Origin: Aurantiacibacter sp. MUD61
GTDB taxonomy: Bacteria; Pseudomonadota; Alphaproteobacteria; Sphingomonadales; Sphingomonadaceae
Length of the DNA stretch: 64,000 nt
NCBI RefSeq assembly: GCF_027912455.1
Contig: NZ_CP115446.1
Coordinates: 1,635,501 to 1,699,500, forward strand
Reading direction: 5' to 3'
Position 1 is the first letter of the stretch, and the number at the start of each line of letters is the position of its first letter. Below are positions 54,635 to 63,436 of this stretch, piece after piece. Made by a program: the position numbers and the translations under genes. Under the pieces are notes generated by a model. It saw only the letters and a list, made by a program, of their open reading frames with translations, had not been told where the DNA came from and ran no database searches.

Positions 54635-56017
54635 TTAACCGTAGCGCCCGCGCAGCATGTGGAAGGCTGCGCGCAGCCCCAGCGCCGCACCGCCCTTGGC
54701 GCGGCCGGGTTTTGCCGTGGGCCGCCATGCGAAAGTATCGAAATGCGCCCAGTCCAGTCCGTCATCGACAAATTTGTTGAGGAAGCTCGCCGCAACGCTC
54801 GCACCGGCAAAGCCGTTGCTGTGCGAATTGTCCGTGTCGGCGATCTGTGACTTCAGATAGTCGGCATAGGGGTCCCAAAGGGGCAGGCGCCAAGGCTCGT
54901 CATCATGATCGCGGCCTGCGGCAATCAACTGCTCAGCTGTCTGGTCGCGCCGGGTAAAGAGGGCGGGCAGGTCAGGCCCCACGGCCACCCGTGCTGCGCC
55001 TGTCAGCGTGGCGAAATCGATGATCAGTTCCGGTTCCTGCTCGCTGGCCAGCGCCAGGGCATCGCCAAGGATTAGGCGTCCTTCGGCATCGGTGTTGCTG
55101 ATTTCTACCGTCAGGCCCTTGCGGCTATTGAGGACGTCTCCGGGTCGGAAAGCATTTCCGGCCACGGCGTTCTCGACTGCAGGCACGATGCAGTGCAGTC
55201 GGACCTTGAGGCCTGCCTTCATGATCAGTTCCGAGAGGGCGAGTGCATGCGCGCCGCCGCCCATATCCTTTTTCATGAGCAGCATGCCGCGGCCCGTTTT
55301 CATCGAGAGACCGCCCGAATCGAAGCACACGCCTTTGCCGACGATCGCGATTTCCGGATCACCTTTATCGCCCCAGGTGAAATGGATGAGGCGCGGCGCA
55401 TGGTTGCGCGCCGCCGCCCGGCCCACCGCGTGAACCATCGGATAGCCCGTTTCCAGGGCATCGCCCCGGATCACTTCCAGATCAGCCTTGTGATCCTTTG
55501 CAATGCGTTCGGCTTCGGCTTCCAGTGCGGCAGGGCCCATGTCCTCTGCTGGCGTATTGACCAGATCGGCCACCAGCGCGCTCGCCTGCGCTTCGGCAAC
55601 GCACAGGTCGATCTTGGCGACATCCTCTGTCAGCAGGACCCGCGGGCCTTCCGCATCGTCATTCTTGTGATAGCGAGTGAATTCATATTGCGCGGTCTGC
55701 CATCCGAACATGGCAGGGCCGGGCTGACGGCCTGCGACGCGGTAAGTCCCTTCGGGCAGGACTTCGGCAAGTTTGGCGAGGCACCAGCTGGAAAGCTCCG
55801 CCGGATCGGCCACGCCGCCCACTGCAAACCAGCTCTCTCCGTCTGGCACGATACCCACTTCATATCCGCCGCCTTTGAACTTTTGCGCCGTAAGTGCAGT
55901 GCGTTGCGGGCCGGATAGGCCTTTGGCGAATTCGTCAAAGCTGTCTGTGTTGACGAGATGGATCGCGATGGCTTCCTGCCCGCGATCCGGCTGGATCAGG
56001 TCTGTCGCTATAGTCAT
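54635..56017 (-). CDS. M17 leucyl aminopeptidase family protein
   Basis: Zinc-dependent cytosolic aminopeptidase of 460 aa. Seen: VGKGVCFDSGGLSMKTGRGM with metal-binding Lys and Asp, MKKDMGGGA, and the signature NTDAEGRLILGDALA. The start at 56017 (MTIATDLIQP) is chosen over an upstream extension that looks non-coding. The length is slightly short compared with PepA, as in many alphaproteobacterial copies. Confidence 0.93.
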   Translation of the reverse strand: MTIATDLIQPDRGQEAIAIHLVNTDSFDEFAKGLSGPQRTALTAQKFKGGGYEVGIVPDGESWFAVGGVADPAELSSWCLAKLAEVLPEGTYRVAGRQPGPAMFGWQTAQYEFTRYHKNDDAEGPRVLLTEDVAKIDLCVAEAQASALVADLVNTPAEDMGPAALEAEAERIAKDHKADLEVIRGDALETGYPMVHAVGRAAARNHAPRLIHFTWGDKGDPEIAIVGKGVCFDSGGLSMKTGRGMLLMKKDMGGGAHALALSELIMKAGLKVRLHCIVPAVENAVAGNAFRPGDVLNSRKGLTVEISNTDAEGRLILGDALALASEQEPELIIDFATLTGAARVAVGPDLPALFTRRDQTAEQLIAAGRDHDDEPWRLPLWDPYADYLKSQIADTDNSHSNGFAGASVAASFLNKFVDDGLDWAHFDTFAWRPTAKPGRAKGGAALGLRAAFHMLRGRYG

Positions 56018-56062
56018 GCAATATCGCTTGCCGTTTTCGTGATGGTTTGGAAAGAGGCGTGT

Positions 56063-56890
56063 GTGGTCACACAAAGAATCACATGGTTGGTTGTTCCGGC
56101 CCTGCTGCTGGCGGGGTGCGATGTCTTATCGGGCAGAGGCGGAGCTACGCCCCCCGAAACGGATGCGCCAACGGGTGAAAACGATACGCCCGATCCGTCC
56201 CTGCCCGTGCCTGTCGGCGGAGCGCGGCAGGTGTCCGAACAGACCGATACCTTCCTGTTCGATTATTCCTACCCCCAGGAAGCAGGCGAGATACCCGCGC
56301 TTTCACGCTGGCTCGATGCGCGGCTCGATGACAAGCGCCAGCGGCTTGCGAGGGAAGCGGCTAGAGGCAGCGCGGATGCGCGCAGCAATGGCTTTCCTTT
56401 CAATTCCTATTCCAGCGAAACCGCCTGGGAAGTGGTTGCTGACCTTCCCAATTGGCTGAGCATGTCGGCCAATCTCAGCACTTATGAAGGCGGCGCGCAT
56501 CCCAACTATGGCTTCGATACGATCGTTTGGGACAAGCAAAGCGACGAGGCGGTGGAACCGATCGCTTTCTTCACTTCTGCAGAGGCGCTGGATGAGGCGC
56601 TTGGAGACCGGCTTTGCGAAGCTCTGAATGCCGAGCGTGAGCGGCGGCGCGGTATCCCGGTCGATCCGCAATCGGGTGACAGTTTCGACACTTGCGTGAT
56701 GCCAGATGAAACCAATCTGCTGCTCGGCTCCACCAATGGCGCGTATTTCAACCGCATCGGTATCCAGATCGCGCCTTATCTTGCCGGACCTTATGCCGAA
56801 GGCTCATACGAGTTCACTTTCGAAGTGGATGACCAGATCCGTGCCATCGTGCGGCCGAACTATGCAGGCGCTTTCGGAGCACAGGAATAG
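56063..56890 (+). CDS. DUF3298/RsiV-like lipoprotein
   Basis: 275-aa exported lipoprotein. The GTG at 56063 has AAAGAGG five bases upstream and gives a signal with lipobox LLLAGC. After an acidic Pro-rich linker, the domain shows LSTYEGGAHPNYGFDTIVWD and a C-terminal IGIQIAPYLAGPYAEGSYEFTF, which match the DUF3298 region found in RsiV and PdaC-type proteins. In Gram-positive RsiV this fold binds lysozyme; here the ligand is unknown. Confidence 0.85.
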   Translation: MVTQRITWLVVPALLLAGCDVLSGRGGATPPETDAPTGENDTPDPSLPVPVGGARQVSEQTDTFLFDYSYPQEAGEIPALSRWLDARLDDKRQRLAREAARGSADARSNGFPFNSYSSETAWEVVADLPNWLSMSANLSTYEGGAHPNYGFDTIVWDKQSDEAVEPIAFFTSAEALDEALGDRLCEALNAERERRRGIPVDPQSGDSFDTCVMPDETNLLLGSTNGAYFNRIGIQIAPYLAGPYAEGSYEFTFEVDDQIRAIVRPNYAGAFGAQE

Positions 56891-56933
56891 GTCTGGCTCG
56901 CAATCTCGGCGTAGATCGCCTACATAGCCGCGC

Positions 56934-57758
56934 ATGACGCAATATCAGCACGTAACCGAAGACATGTCCGTCTACCGTGACGGCACAATCAAGCTGCACG
57001 GACCGGAAGGTTTTGAGGGCATGCGCAAGGCAGGCCGTTTGGCCGCCGAAATCCTCGATGAACTGACCAACCGGGTCGAGCCGGGCGTTACCACAGACGA
57101 GCTGGACCGCGTGGTTCGCGAAATGACGCTGGACGGCGGCGCGGTTCCGGCAACGCTCGGCTATCGCGGCTATACGCACAGCTGCTGCATCTCGATCAAC
57201 CATGTGGTCTGCCACGGCATCCCGTCGGACAAGCGCCTGAAGGATGGCGATATCGTCAATATCGATGTCACCCCGCTGCTCGATGGCTGGCACGGCGATA
57301 CCAGCCGCATGTTCTTCGTCGGAGAGCCGGCGCTGAAAGCGAAAAAGCTGGTCGATGTGACCTATGAGTGCCTGATGGAAGGCATCGCGCAGGTGCGGCC
57401 CGGCGCGCGGCTGGGCGATATCGGTGCTGCGATCCAGAAAATGGCAGAGCGCCATCGCTACGGCGTGGTGCGCGATTTCTGCGGCCATGGCCTTGGCCGC
57501 CTGTTTCACGATGCGCCCGAAGTGGTCCATGCCGCACGCGCTGGCACAGGGCCGGAACTGAAAGCGGGCATGTTCATGACGATCGAACCGATGATCAATC
57601 TCGGCCGCCCGCATGTGAAACTGCTCAATGACGGGTGGACTGCGGTGACTCGCGACAAATCGCTCTCCGCCCAGTTTGAGCATTCCATCGGCATCACCGA
57701 GGACGGGGCAGAAATCTTCACCACTTCGCCGAAGGGCCTGCACAAGCCCCCTTATTGA
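56934..57758 (+). CDS. map: methionine aminopeptidase type I
   Basis: Removes N-terminal Met from nascent proteins, 274 aa. Metal ligands seen in order: the Asp of DIVNIDVTPLLDGWHGDTSR, the second Asp in the same stretch, His in FCGHGLGRLFHDAPEV, Glu in MTIEPMI and the final Glu in SAQFEHSIGIT. The N-terminal extension before GPEGFEGMRKAGRL is short, as usual for the family. Confidence 0.97.
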   Translation: MTQYQHVTEDMSVYRDGTIKLHGPEGFEGMRKAGRLAAEILDELTNRVEPGVTTDELDRVVREMTLDGGAVPATLGYRGYTHSCCISINHVVCHGIPSDKRLKDGDIVNIDVTPLLDGWHGDTSRMFFVGEPALKAKKLVDVTYECLMEGIAQVRPGARLGDIGAAIQKMAERHRYGVVRDFCGHGLGRLFHDAPEVVHAARAGTGPELKAGMFMTIEPMINLGRPHVKLLNDGWTAVTRDKSLSAQFEHSIGITEDGAEIFTTSPKGLHKPPY

Positions 57759-57820
57759 TCTGGCGCAAAGACGGCAGGGCCGTTACCCTCCATTGTGCTG
57801 GCAATTGGGAGGGTCGGATT

Positions 57821-58189
57821 ATGAAAGTTTCGCATTTCCTTGTGGCTTCGGCGGGGGTAGCGCTGGCGGCGTGCCAGCCATCGAGCGGGCAGGAAACTGC
57901 CGCCGTCAGCGCGCAGCCGATGCATTCGGAGGGGCACGCGCTGGCGCAGGCAGCCTGTGCCGGATGCCATTCGATCGAGCCGGTGGGCCTGTCTCCCAAT
58001 CCGCAAGCGCCCGAATGGCCGGTGATCGCCAATACGCGCGGGCTAACGCGCGAGACGCTCACCAATTGGCTCGTCGAGGCGCATAATTACCCCGAGCAGA
58101 TGGACTTCTATCTGGAAGATGACGAAGTCGAGCAGCTCGTCGACTACATGCTCACGCTGCAATCGGACGATTACCATCCGCCGTATTAG
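57821..58189 (+). CDS. lipoprotein cytochrome c (mono-heme)
   Basis: 122-aa exported protein. ATG at 57821 behind TTGGGAGGG, signal with lipobox LAAC near residue 18. A single heme-binding CAGCH motif follows near residue 47, then PEWPVIANTRGLTRETLTNWL and PEQMDFYLEDDEVEQLVDYML, whose Met is a likely sixth ligand. Probably an electron carrier held at a membrane in the periplasm. Confidence 0.9.
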   Translation: MKVSHFLVASAGVALAACQPSSGQETAAVSAQPMHSEGHALAQAACAGCHSIEPVGLSPNPQAPEWPVIANTRGLTRETLTNWLVEAHNYPEQMDFYLEDDEVEQLVDYMLTLQSDDYHPPY

Positions 58190-58412
58190 CACGCTCATGT
58201 GACCTATCGGTCGGCCTGGCATCGCGGCGATGTTCCGAAAAATTCTTATAAAGAAATGCCGAGCCGACATTTTGCGACAAAACCGCGAAACATAGTTGTT
58301 CTCTGGAACTCTATTAAATCTCCGAGGCTGAAGCCAGTCTTGTCATCTGCTTGACTTTGGTGGGAAAGAAGTGAAATCTTAACCATCAAGGGCAAATTGT
58401 TGGGGGGCAACA

Positions 58413-59093
58413 ATGGCATCGGCGAAGCATTTGGTTTGCGTGGGGGTTTTGGCGTCCGCATTGCTGCCTGCCCAGCTTGCGGCCCAAGCACTCCACACTA
58501 CTGCGGAATTCATCCCATTCGAGGAGGTTGCGGCGGCTGCGGAAGCCCCGAATACCGCAGGTGAGACCATCGCCGAACCGAACCGGGGCATTCAGATCGG
58601 TTTTGAAACGATCGCGGGTGAGCCGCGATATGCCAGCCGGTCGGACTCGGAGGGCGGGGCTGCGATTGTCCGGTTCTCCGCGACCCGTCCGCGCAGCGGG
58701 TCTTTCGCTGCCGAATTGCCGGATAGGCTGCCTCTCGCCTCATCGCGCATCACTAGCCCATATGGCCTCAGGCGAAATCCGGTATCGGGACAGATGGCGC
58801 GGCACAGCGGTGTCGATCTGGCAGCGGCCACCGGCACGCCTGTGCATTCGACGGCCGATGGAACGGTGGTCTTCTCCGGCTGGGCGGGAAATTACGGCCT
58901 GCTGGTCACTGTGGCGCATGACGGCGGAATGCAGACGCGATACGCGCACCTGTCCGCCATATCGGTCCAGAGAGGCGACGAGGTGAGTGGCGGACAAATG
59001 CTCGGCAGATCGGGCTCGACGGGCCGTTCGACCGGCCCCCATCTGCATTATGAAGTTCGTATAGACGGCCGAGCGGTCAATCCTGTCCGTTGA
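58413..59093 (+). CDS. M23 peptidase (LytM/EnvC type)
   Basis: 226-aa exported peptidoglycan endopeptidase-like protein. Signal peptide ending QLAAQ, a linker of about 75 residues, then the M23 domain: ITSPYGLRRNPVSGQMARHSGVDLAA with zinc-binding His and Asp, and GPHLHYEVR with the catalytic and metal His. All metal ligands are present, so it may be active. A TTAACCAT half-site of the CtrA type lies at 58379-58386 upstream. Confidence 0.93.
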   Translation: MASAKHLVCVGVLASALLPAQLAAQALHTTAEFIPFEEVAAAAEAPNTAGETIAEPNRGIQIGFETIAGEPRYASRSDSEGGAAIVRFSATRPRSGSFAAELPDRLPLASSRITSPYGLRRNPVSGQMARHSGVDLAAATGTPVHSTADGTVVFSGWAGNYGLLVTVAHDGGMQTRYAHLSAISVQRGDEVSGGQMLGRSGSTGRSTGPHLHYEVRIDGRAVNPVR

Positions 59094-59345
59094 GACCATC
59101 ATGAATTCGCCCGGTATTACAGCGCGTGGCTTAATAGTGTGCCGAAGATGAGTAGTACGCAGGATCAGTCGTCCGTCTACGTTATCAAGTCGGAAGAACT
59201 CGTCGCACTGAACTATCTCCCCCGAAATTGCCCGTCTCCGGTTTCCATCGAGTGGATCGATCGCGGCACCAACCGTAATCTGTCGCCCACGCGGCGTGGC
59301 GAGCTTATAAGGACGTATCATCGGCCCAGCCCATCACCGGGTATT

Positions 59346-59960
59346 ATGAAGCTCAGGGAAGCTGCGGGTATTCGCGTGACTTTCCATTCCGAACACGATC
59401 GCTTCAGCTTCGCCAGTTTGCTGCTTGCGGCCAAGGAACGCGCGAAAGCCGACCAGGACCGCTACCTGACGGGCATATTCGCTTCCATTGGCGAAGCGGA
59501 GAAAGCGACCCGGCATCTGGCAGAAGCTGGCGTGGCGGAAGAACGCGTGGCGATGATGTGGCATGCAAACCGCTTCATGGACAGCGAGTTTGAAGCGCCC
59601 GTGGGACATCGCCGCCGCAAAGTGCTTGCAGGCGTATCGGGCGGAGGTCTGGCAGCTGCCGCAGTGGGCACCGCGATCCTCTTGCTTCCCGGTGTGGGCC
59701 CCGTCACCGTTACCGGAGCGGTGCTGGCGTCGACCTATTCCGCGATGGCGACGACCAGCGGAATCATCGGTGCAACCGGGGCAGCCCTCGCGACCATGTT
59801 GACCGACAAGGATGTCGAAGAAGTCGCGGTCAATCATCTGGAAGAACAATTGCGGCGAGGCCACATCTTTGTGTCGGTCGACCACTCAGCCTGCGACATT
59901 CCGAAAGAAGAGATCGTTGAAGCGTTGGAAACTTCGGGCGGCAGGATCATTGAACAATAG
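59346..59960 (+). CDS. DUF1269 / general-stress-like membrane protein
   Basis: About 204 aa from the ATG at 59346. The region RYLTGIFASIGEAEKATRHLAEAGVAEERV resembles the N-terminal ferredoxin-like domain of DUF1269 / YflT proteins, followed by a Gly/Ala-rich helical hairpin (GGGLAAAAVGTAILLLPGVGPVTVTG) and RRGHIFVSVDHSACDIP. Function of the family is unclear; members are stress-induced. The frame is open from a GTG at 59139 and an ATG at 59148 but those 66-69 extra residues lack family resemblance; ribosome-binding site at 59346 is weak, so the start is uncertain. Confidence 0.7.
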   Translation: MKLREAAGIRVTFHSEHDRFSFASLLLAAKERAKADQDRYLTGIFASIGEAEKATRHLAEAGVAEERVAMMWHANRFMDSEFEAPVGHRRRKVLAGVSGGGLAAAAVGTAILLLPGVGPVTVTGAVLASTYSAMATTSGIIGATGAALATMLTDKDVEEVAVNHLEEQLRRGHIFVSVDHSACDIPKEEIVEALETSGGRIIEQ

Positions 59961-60048
59961 GGAGGGCAACACGGAGTTGAACCGCAATGCCCCGGCCCGA
60001 TCCTGGACCGATAACTGAATATTCACCAATAACCGCGATAACATCGGC

Positions 60049-60294
60049 ATGACAGACAAGCGTGCCAATATTATCCGCTGGTTCTTGCGTTCTGCAGCCC
60101 TTTTACTTGCCCTGAATGAAATCAGGGGAATTATCCTAGCTGCTCCCGTATTCTACGCGATGTACCAGGCGGGTGGATCGTGGATGGCGATCTGGCTGGG
60201 CGTAAGCTCGCTGCTCGGCATTGCAGCGTCTGTCATCATTCCCCTCTTCGTGATCAAAAAGGTGGAAGCGCGGCTGGATCCCGTGAAGGCATAA
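60049..60294 (+). CDS. small two-TM membrane protein, hypothetical
   Basis: 81-aa protein with two hydrophobic segments (about 12-36 and 44-68) and a basic N-terminus and C-terminal KKVEARLDPVKA. No family recognised. It lies 88 bp after the DUF1269-like gene, on the same strand. Confidence 0.7.
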   Translation: MTDKRANIIRWFLRSAALLLALNEIRGIILAAPVFYAMYQAGGSWMAIWLGVSSLLGIAASVIIPLFVIKKVEARLDPVKA

Positions 60295-60483
60295 GCGGGT
60301 TCATCTCAAGCATCTTCATTTGTATAAATGCGACAAAGGTGTCGCATTCTTACAAGTATTTGGCCTTTTCTCAGCGACTTTTCCGCGCTTCGCGAATCGA
60401 GCTGATCACTATTCAAATCTCATGAGTGATTCGTTTTGACGACACAAAATTGCGTTTCAGAACGACACGGTTTTCAGTCTTGG

Positions 60484-60501
60484 TTAAAAACTCATTAACC
60501 A
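60484..60501. promoter_or_regulatory. CtrA-type box 1 upstream of pilA
   Basis: TTAA (60484-60487), seven bases, TTAACC (60495-60500): a full match to TTAA-N7-TTAAC. The flanks extend it to an inverted repeat TGGTTAA / TTAACCA (60481-60501). In Caulobacter CtrA controls pilA. Confidence 0.65.
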
Positions 60502-60547
60502 TATGCGCCCCATTTCCGCATCATAAGATGTTGGAAAATAGACTTAT

Positions 60548-60562
60548 TTAAAAAGTGCTTAA
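60548..60562. promoter_or_regulatory. CtrA-type box 2 upstream of pilA
   Basis: TTAA (60548-60551), seven bases, TTAA (60559-60562), followed by A and not C. It lies nearer the likely start of transcription than box 1. Confidence 0.5.
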
Positions 60563-60603
60563 AGTTCTGTTGACGATAGATTACGCTAAGCAGACCATTA
60601 AAG

Positions 60604-60666
60604 GCGTCTCGGGGGGCGAGATTAGACGCTGAGATTGAAAGAATATTTCATTCTCGGGTCTCAGCG
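60604..60666 (+). promoter_or_regulatory. structured pilA leader with two overlapping hairpins
   Basis: GCGTCT (60604-60609) can pair with AGACGC (60624-60629). CGCTGAGA (60627-60634) can pair with TCTCAGCG (60659-60666), with an inner AGAAT / ATTCT stem (60640-60644, 60650-60654). The two outer stems share 60627-60629, so they exclude each other. Confidence 0.5.
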
Positions 60667-60748
60667 ACGACTTCGACCTCAGACATAGTGGTGATCCGGA
60701 AATAGAGGCCGGACCCGATGTTTTGATAAAGACGAAGTGAGACCTACT

Positions 60749-60991
60749 ATGAAAACCTTTCTGAAAACTTTCCTTGCTGACGAATCCGGTGCTTCGGCTG
60801 CCGAATACGCTCTGATCATCGCCGTTGTTGGCGTTGGCATTGGTGCTGCTGCACTGGTTCTGGGCGACAACGTCGAGCAGGCTGTCGGTGACGCTGCCAA
60901 CGATGTTGCTGATTGCAACAGCACGACTGCTGGCACTCCCTACAGCGAAGATGCTGGTGGCACGGAATATACCTCCGCAACCACCTGCTAA
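60749..60991 (+). CDS. pilA: Flp/Fap-type pilin PilA
   Basis: Major pilin of the Tad pilus, 80 aa. The prepilin site is G14/A15 in DESGASAAEYALIIAVVGVG, with Glu at +5 and Tyr at +6 as in all Flp pilins, followed by the hydrophobic assembly helix. The C-terminal part is longer than in minimal Flp proteins and has two Cys (in VADCNST and the terminal ATTC) that could form a disulphide. Codons ending in T are frequent, consistent with high expression. CpaA at 22.3 kb is the available processing peptidase. Confidence 0.96.
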   Translation: MKTFLKTFLADESGASAAEYALIIAVVGVGIGAAALVLGDNVEQAVGDAANDVADCNSTTAGTPYSEDAGGTEYTSATTC

Positions 60992-61005
60992 ATTGCTGAA
61001 GTGTG

Positions 61006-61043
61006 TCCCCCGGCGAGCGAAGGTTCGCTGGGGGATCACTTTT
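61006..61043 (+). terminator. hairpin between pilA and cpaB (partial terminator / attenuator)
   Basis: TCCCCCGGCGAGC (61006-61018) pairs with GTTCGCTGGGGGA (61023-61035): 13 pairs including two G-U, around a GAAG loop. A short CTTTTC tract follows. It can end most pilA transcripts while letting some read into cpaB. Confidence 0.65.
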
Positions 61044-61085
61044 CGAATCTCGTAATTTGGGACGCAATTATTTCAGGGGGCACAT

Positions 61086-62021
61086 ATGGGGGGGCGCAAT
61101 CTCGCAATTCTAGCGATTGCAGTCGTACTAGGCATTATCGCCGTCATCATGGCGAACGCCTGGTTCTCCGGTGTTGAAGAACGCCAGGAACGTATCGCCG
61201 AAGAACAGCAATTGACCCGTGTCGTGGTGGCCACGCAGCCGCTCGAATTCGGAACCGCTCTCACGCTCGAAAACCTGCGTATGCAGAATTTCCCCGCGGC
61301 ATCTGTGCCTGCGGGTGCTTTTATGTCCGTTGAAGAAGCGATGCAGGGAGGGCGTGTTGCCCTTCGCCCGATCGTTCCGGGCGAGCCCATTCTTGCAGAC
61401 AAGGTCAGCGGTGCGGGCGGCAGAGCCGTTCTGTCCGCTCTCCTGCCCGATGGCATGCGTGCCGTCTCCATACCCGTCACAGCCGAGACCGGTGTTTCCG
61501 GTTTCGTGCGCCCTGGCGACATCGTCGACATCATGCTGACCCGCCAGATCCCGGGGCTGGGTGCCACGCCGTCTGACCAGATGACCGATATCATCATGGA
61601 AGGCGTGCAGGTGCTAGCCATCGATCAGGTGGCAACGCAGGTCGAAGGGTCTGAAAATCCCCGTGTCGGCCGCACCGCGGTGGTGCAGGTCGATCAATAT
61701 GGCGCGCAGAAACTGGTCCTCGCCAACCGGCTCGGTCTTCTTACGCTCGCTCTGCGCAACGTCGAAAACCAGGAGCCGGGACCGTTGCTGACAGTCACGT
61801 CGCGCGATCTGGGCGATCCGAGTATCTATCTTGCCGGGCAGCGCACGCCGCCGCCGACGTCAAGCCCGCCACCCGTCATTTACGCGCCGCCGGCCTTTGC
61901 TCCGCAGCCCGCGCGCCCTGCTCCGCAATCGGGACCGCCGCCTGTCACCGGGCCAAGCATGTCCATCATCCGCGGAACGGAATCCACTGATTATCCCGTT
62001 GACCGACTGGGGGGGAGGTAA
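61086..62021 (+). CDS. cpaB: Flp pilus assembly protein CpaB/RcpC (second copy)
   Basis: 311-aa SAF-domain protein. Membrane anchor (LAILAIAVVLGIIAVIMANAW), SAF region (VVVATQPLEFGTALTLENLR), the conserved MRAVSIPVTAETGVSGFVRP and VDIMLTRQIPG, and a Pro-rich tail. Start behind AGGGGGG. It is similar in layout to the cpaB at 21.1 kb but shorter; the two tails differ. Confidence 0.94.
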   Translation: MGGRNLAILAIAVVLGIIAVIMANAWFSGVEERQERIAEEQQLTRVVVATQPLEFGTALTLENLRMQNFPAASVPAGAFMSVEEAMQGGRVALRPIVPGEPILADKVSGAGGRAVLSALLPDGMRAVSIPVTAETGVSGFVRPGDIVDIMLTRQIPGLGATPSDQMTDIIMEGVQVLAIDQVATQVEGSENPRVGRTAVVQVDQYGAQKLVLANRLGLLTLALRNVENQEPGPLLTVTSRDLGDPSIYLAGQRTPPPTSSPPPVIYAPPAFAPQPARPAPQSGPPPVTGPSMSIIRGTESTDYPVDRLGGR

Positions 62022-62023
62022 CA

Positions 62024-63436
62024 ATGGTGCGTCTTCGATTTTTGCTCGCCTTCATGTGCGCAGCGGTGACATTCGCCGCGCAGCCAGCCCAGGCGCAATT
62101 CCAAAGCGATTTCGGCTTGCATGCCGGTGAATTGATCGTCCCGATCAACAAAAGCCAGGTCGTCACGACGGCAGAGATCATCGATCGGGCGATGATCGGC
62201 AATTCCGAAATTGCCGATGTGCTGCCCATTTCGGACCGGTCCATTTACGTGCTCGGCAAGAATCTGGGCACGACCAGCCTGACGCTTTATGATCGCAACA
62301 ACCGTGTGATCGCAGTCCTTGATGTGTCTGTGGGCCCCGATGTCGATGGCATGCGTCGCCAGCTGGAAAACCTGATGCCGGGACAAGAAATCGATGTGAG
62401 CCTTTCCAATGGCTCGATCGTGCTTTCGGGATCTGTGAATGACGCGGGCGCTGCGGACCAGGCTGCGCGCCTCGCAACTGCTTACGCCGGTGACAATGTC
62501 ATCAATCTCCTCACCATGGGATCGAGCCAGCAGGTCATGTTGGAAGTCCGCTTCGCGGAGGTGAACCGCACCGTTGGCGAACAGCTGGGTGTTGGCGGCT
62601 TCGGCGTCGACAATGACGGTGACTTTTTCGGTGCCACCGGCGATGGCGCGGGGATCCTGCCCAATCCTAATGGCGGCTCTACGCCCGTCATAGGCTCGAT
62701 CACCGATGCTTTCGGAGTGTTCGGGGCGCTCTTCGAATTGGGTGACATCAGTATCGAAGCCTATCTCGATACGCTGGAGCGCAACGGCATGTCTCGCACG
62801 CTTGCGGAGCCGACTCTGGTCGCGCTTTCGGGTGAAAGCGCGTCCTTCCTCGCAGGCGGTGAATTCCCCGTCCCGGTCTCGCAATCCAATGGAACGGGTG
62901 AGGGCGGCAATGCCATTACCGTGCTGTTCAAGCCTTTCGGTGTGAGCCTTGCCTTCACGCCGACCGTGCTCGGCAATCAGGTGATCAATCTGGTTGTGGA
63001 GCCCGAAGTGAGCTCGATCGACCCCAGCGCCTCGGTGACGGTGAATGGTCTGACCGTTCCCGGTCTGCAGACACGCCGTGCTCGTACGACGCTGGAAGTT
63101 CGCGATGGTGAGAGTTTCGCCATTGCCGGCCTGCTGCGCGACGAAACGCAGGTGAGCACCAACCAGCTCCCGCTGCTGGGATCGCTGCCGATCATCGGCT
63201 CGCTCTTCCGCTCTACGGATTACCAGCGCGGGGAAACCGAATTGCTGATCGTGGTCACGCCTCGGCTGGTGCAGCCGATCAGGCCCGATCAGGTGCGCCT
63301 GCCCACAGATCGCATACCGGCGCCTTCGGTGCCCGATGCGCTGCTGAACGGCGATATCTACCAGCCGCAGGACCTACCGCCAGCCGTCCCTTACGCGGGC
63401 GAAGCGGATAGCGAAGGAGATGATTATGAATATTAA
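62024..63436 (+). CDS. cpaC: pilus assembly secretin CpaC/RcpA (second copy)
   Basis: 470-aa secretin. Signal peptide ending QPAQAQ, N-terminal pilus domain with FGLHAGELIVPINKSQVV, a BON-like segment with IDVSLSNGSIVLSGSV, and the secretin core: FLAGGEFPVPVSQ, LPLLGSLPIIGSLFRSTDYQ and ETELLIVVTPRLV. GGGAGG precedes the ATG, two bases after the cpaB stop. It lacks the long Pro-rich tail of the copy at 19.5 kb. Confidence 0.94.
   Translation: MVRLRFLLAFMCAAVTFAAQPAQAQFQSDFGLHAGELIVPINKSQVVTTAEIIDRAMIGNSEIADVLPISDRSIYVLGKNLGTTSLTLYDRNNRVIAVLDVSVGPDVDGMRRQLENLMPGQEIDVSLSNGSIVLSGSVNDAGAADQAARLATAYAGDNVINLLTMGSSQQVMLEVRFAEVNRTVGEQLGVGGFGVDNDGDFFGATGDGAGILPNPNGGSTPVIGSITDAFGVFGALFELGDISIEAYLDTLERNGMSRTLAEPTLVALSGESASFLAGGEFPVPVSQSNGTGEGGNAITVLFKPFGVSLAFTPTVLGNQVINLVVEPEVSSIDPSASVTVNGLTVPGLQTRRARTTLEVRDGESFAIAGLLRDETQVSTNQLPLLGSLPIIGSLFRSTDYQRGETELLIVVTPRLVQPIRPDQVRLPTDRIPAPSVPDALLNGDIYQPQDLPPAVPYAGEADSEGDDYEY

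Larger units (their letters stand above)
60295..60748. other. AT-rich intergenic region and pilA leader
   Basis: 454 bp with no credible gene. Contents: two CtrA-like boxes at 60484-60500 and 60548-60562, a TTGACG -35-like hexamer at 60570-60575, and a G-rich and hairpin-rich leader from about 60600 to the pilA start. The region is clearly more AT-rich than the rest of the window. Confidence 0.7.

Noticed and set aside
58740..59321. 193-codon open frame on the minus strand
   Set aside because: Two thirds lie antisense to the M23 peptidase domain; the first third looked slightly protein-like but matches no family I know and lacks a convincing ribosome-binding site.
60570..60598. TTGACG as the pilA -35 box
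   Set aside because: No acceptable -10 hexamer lies 16-18 bp downstream, so I do not list it as a promoter.
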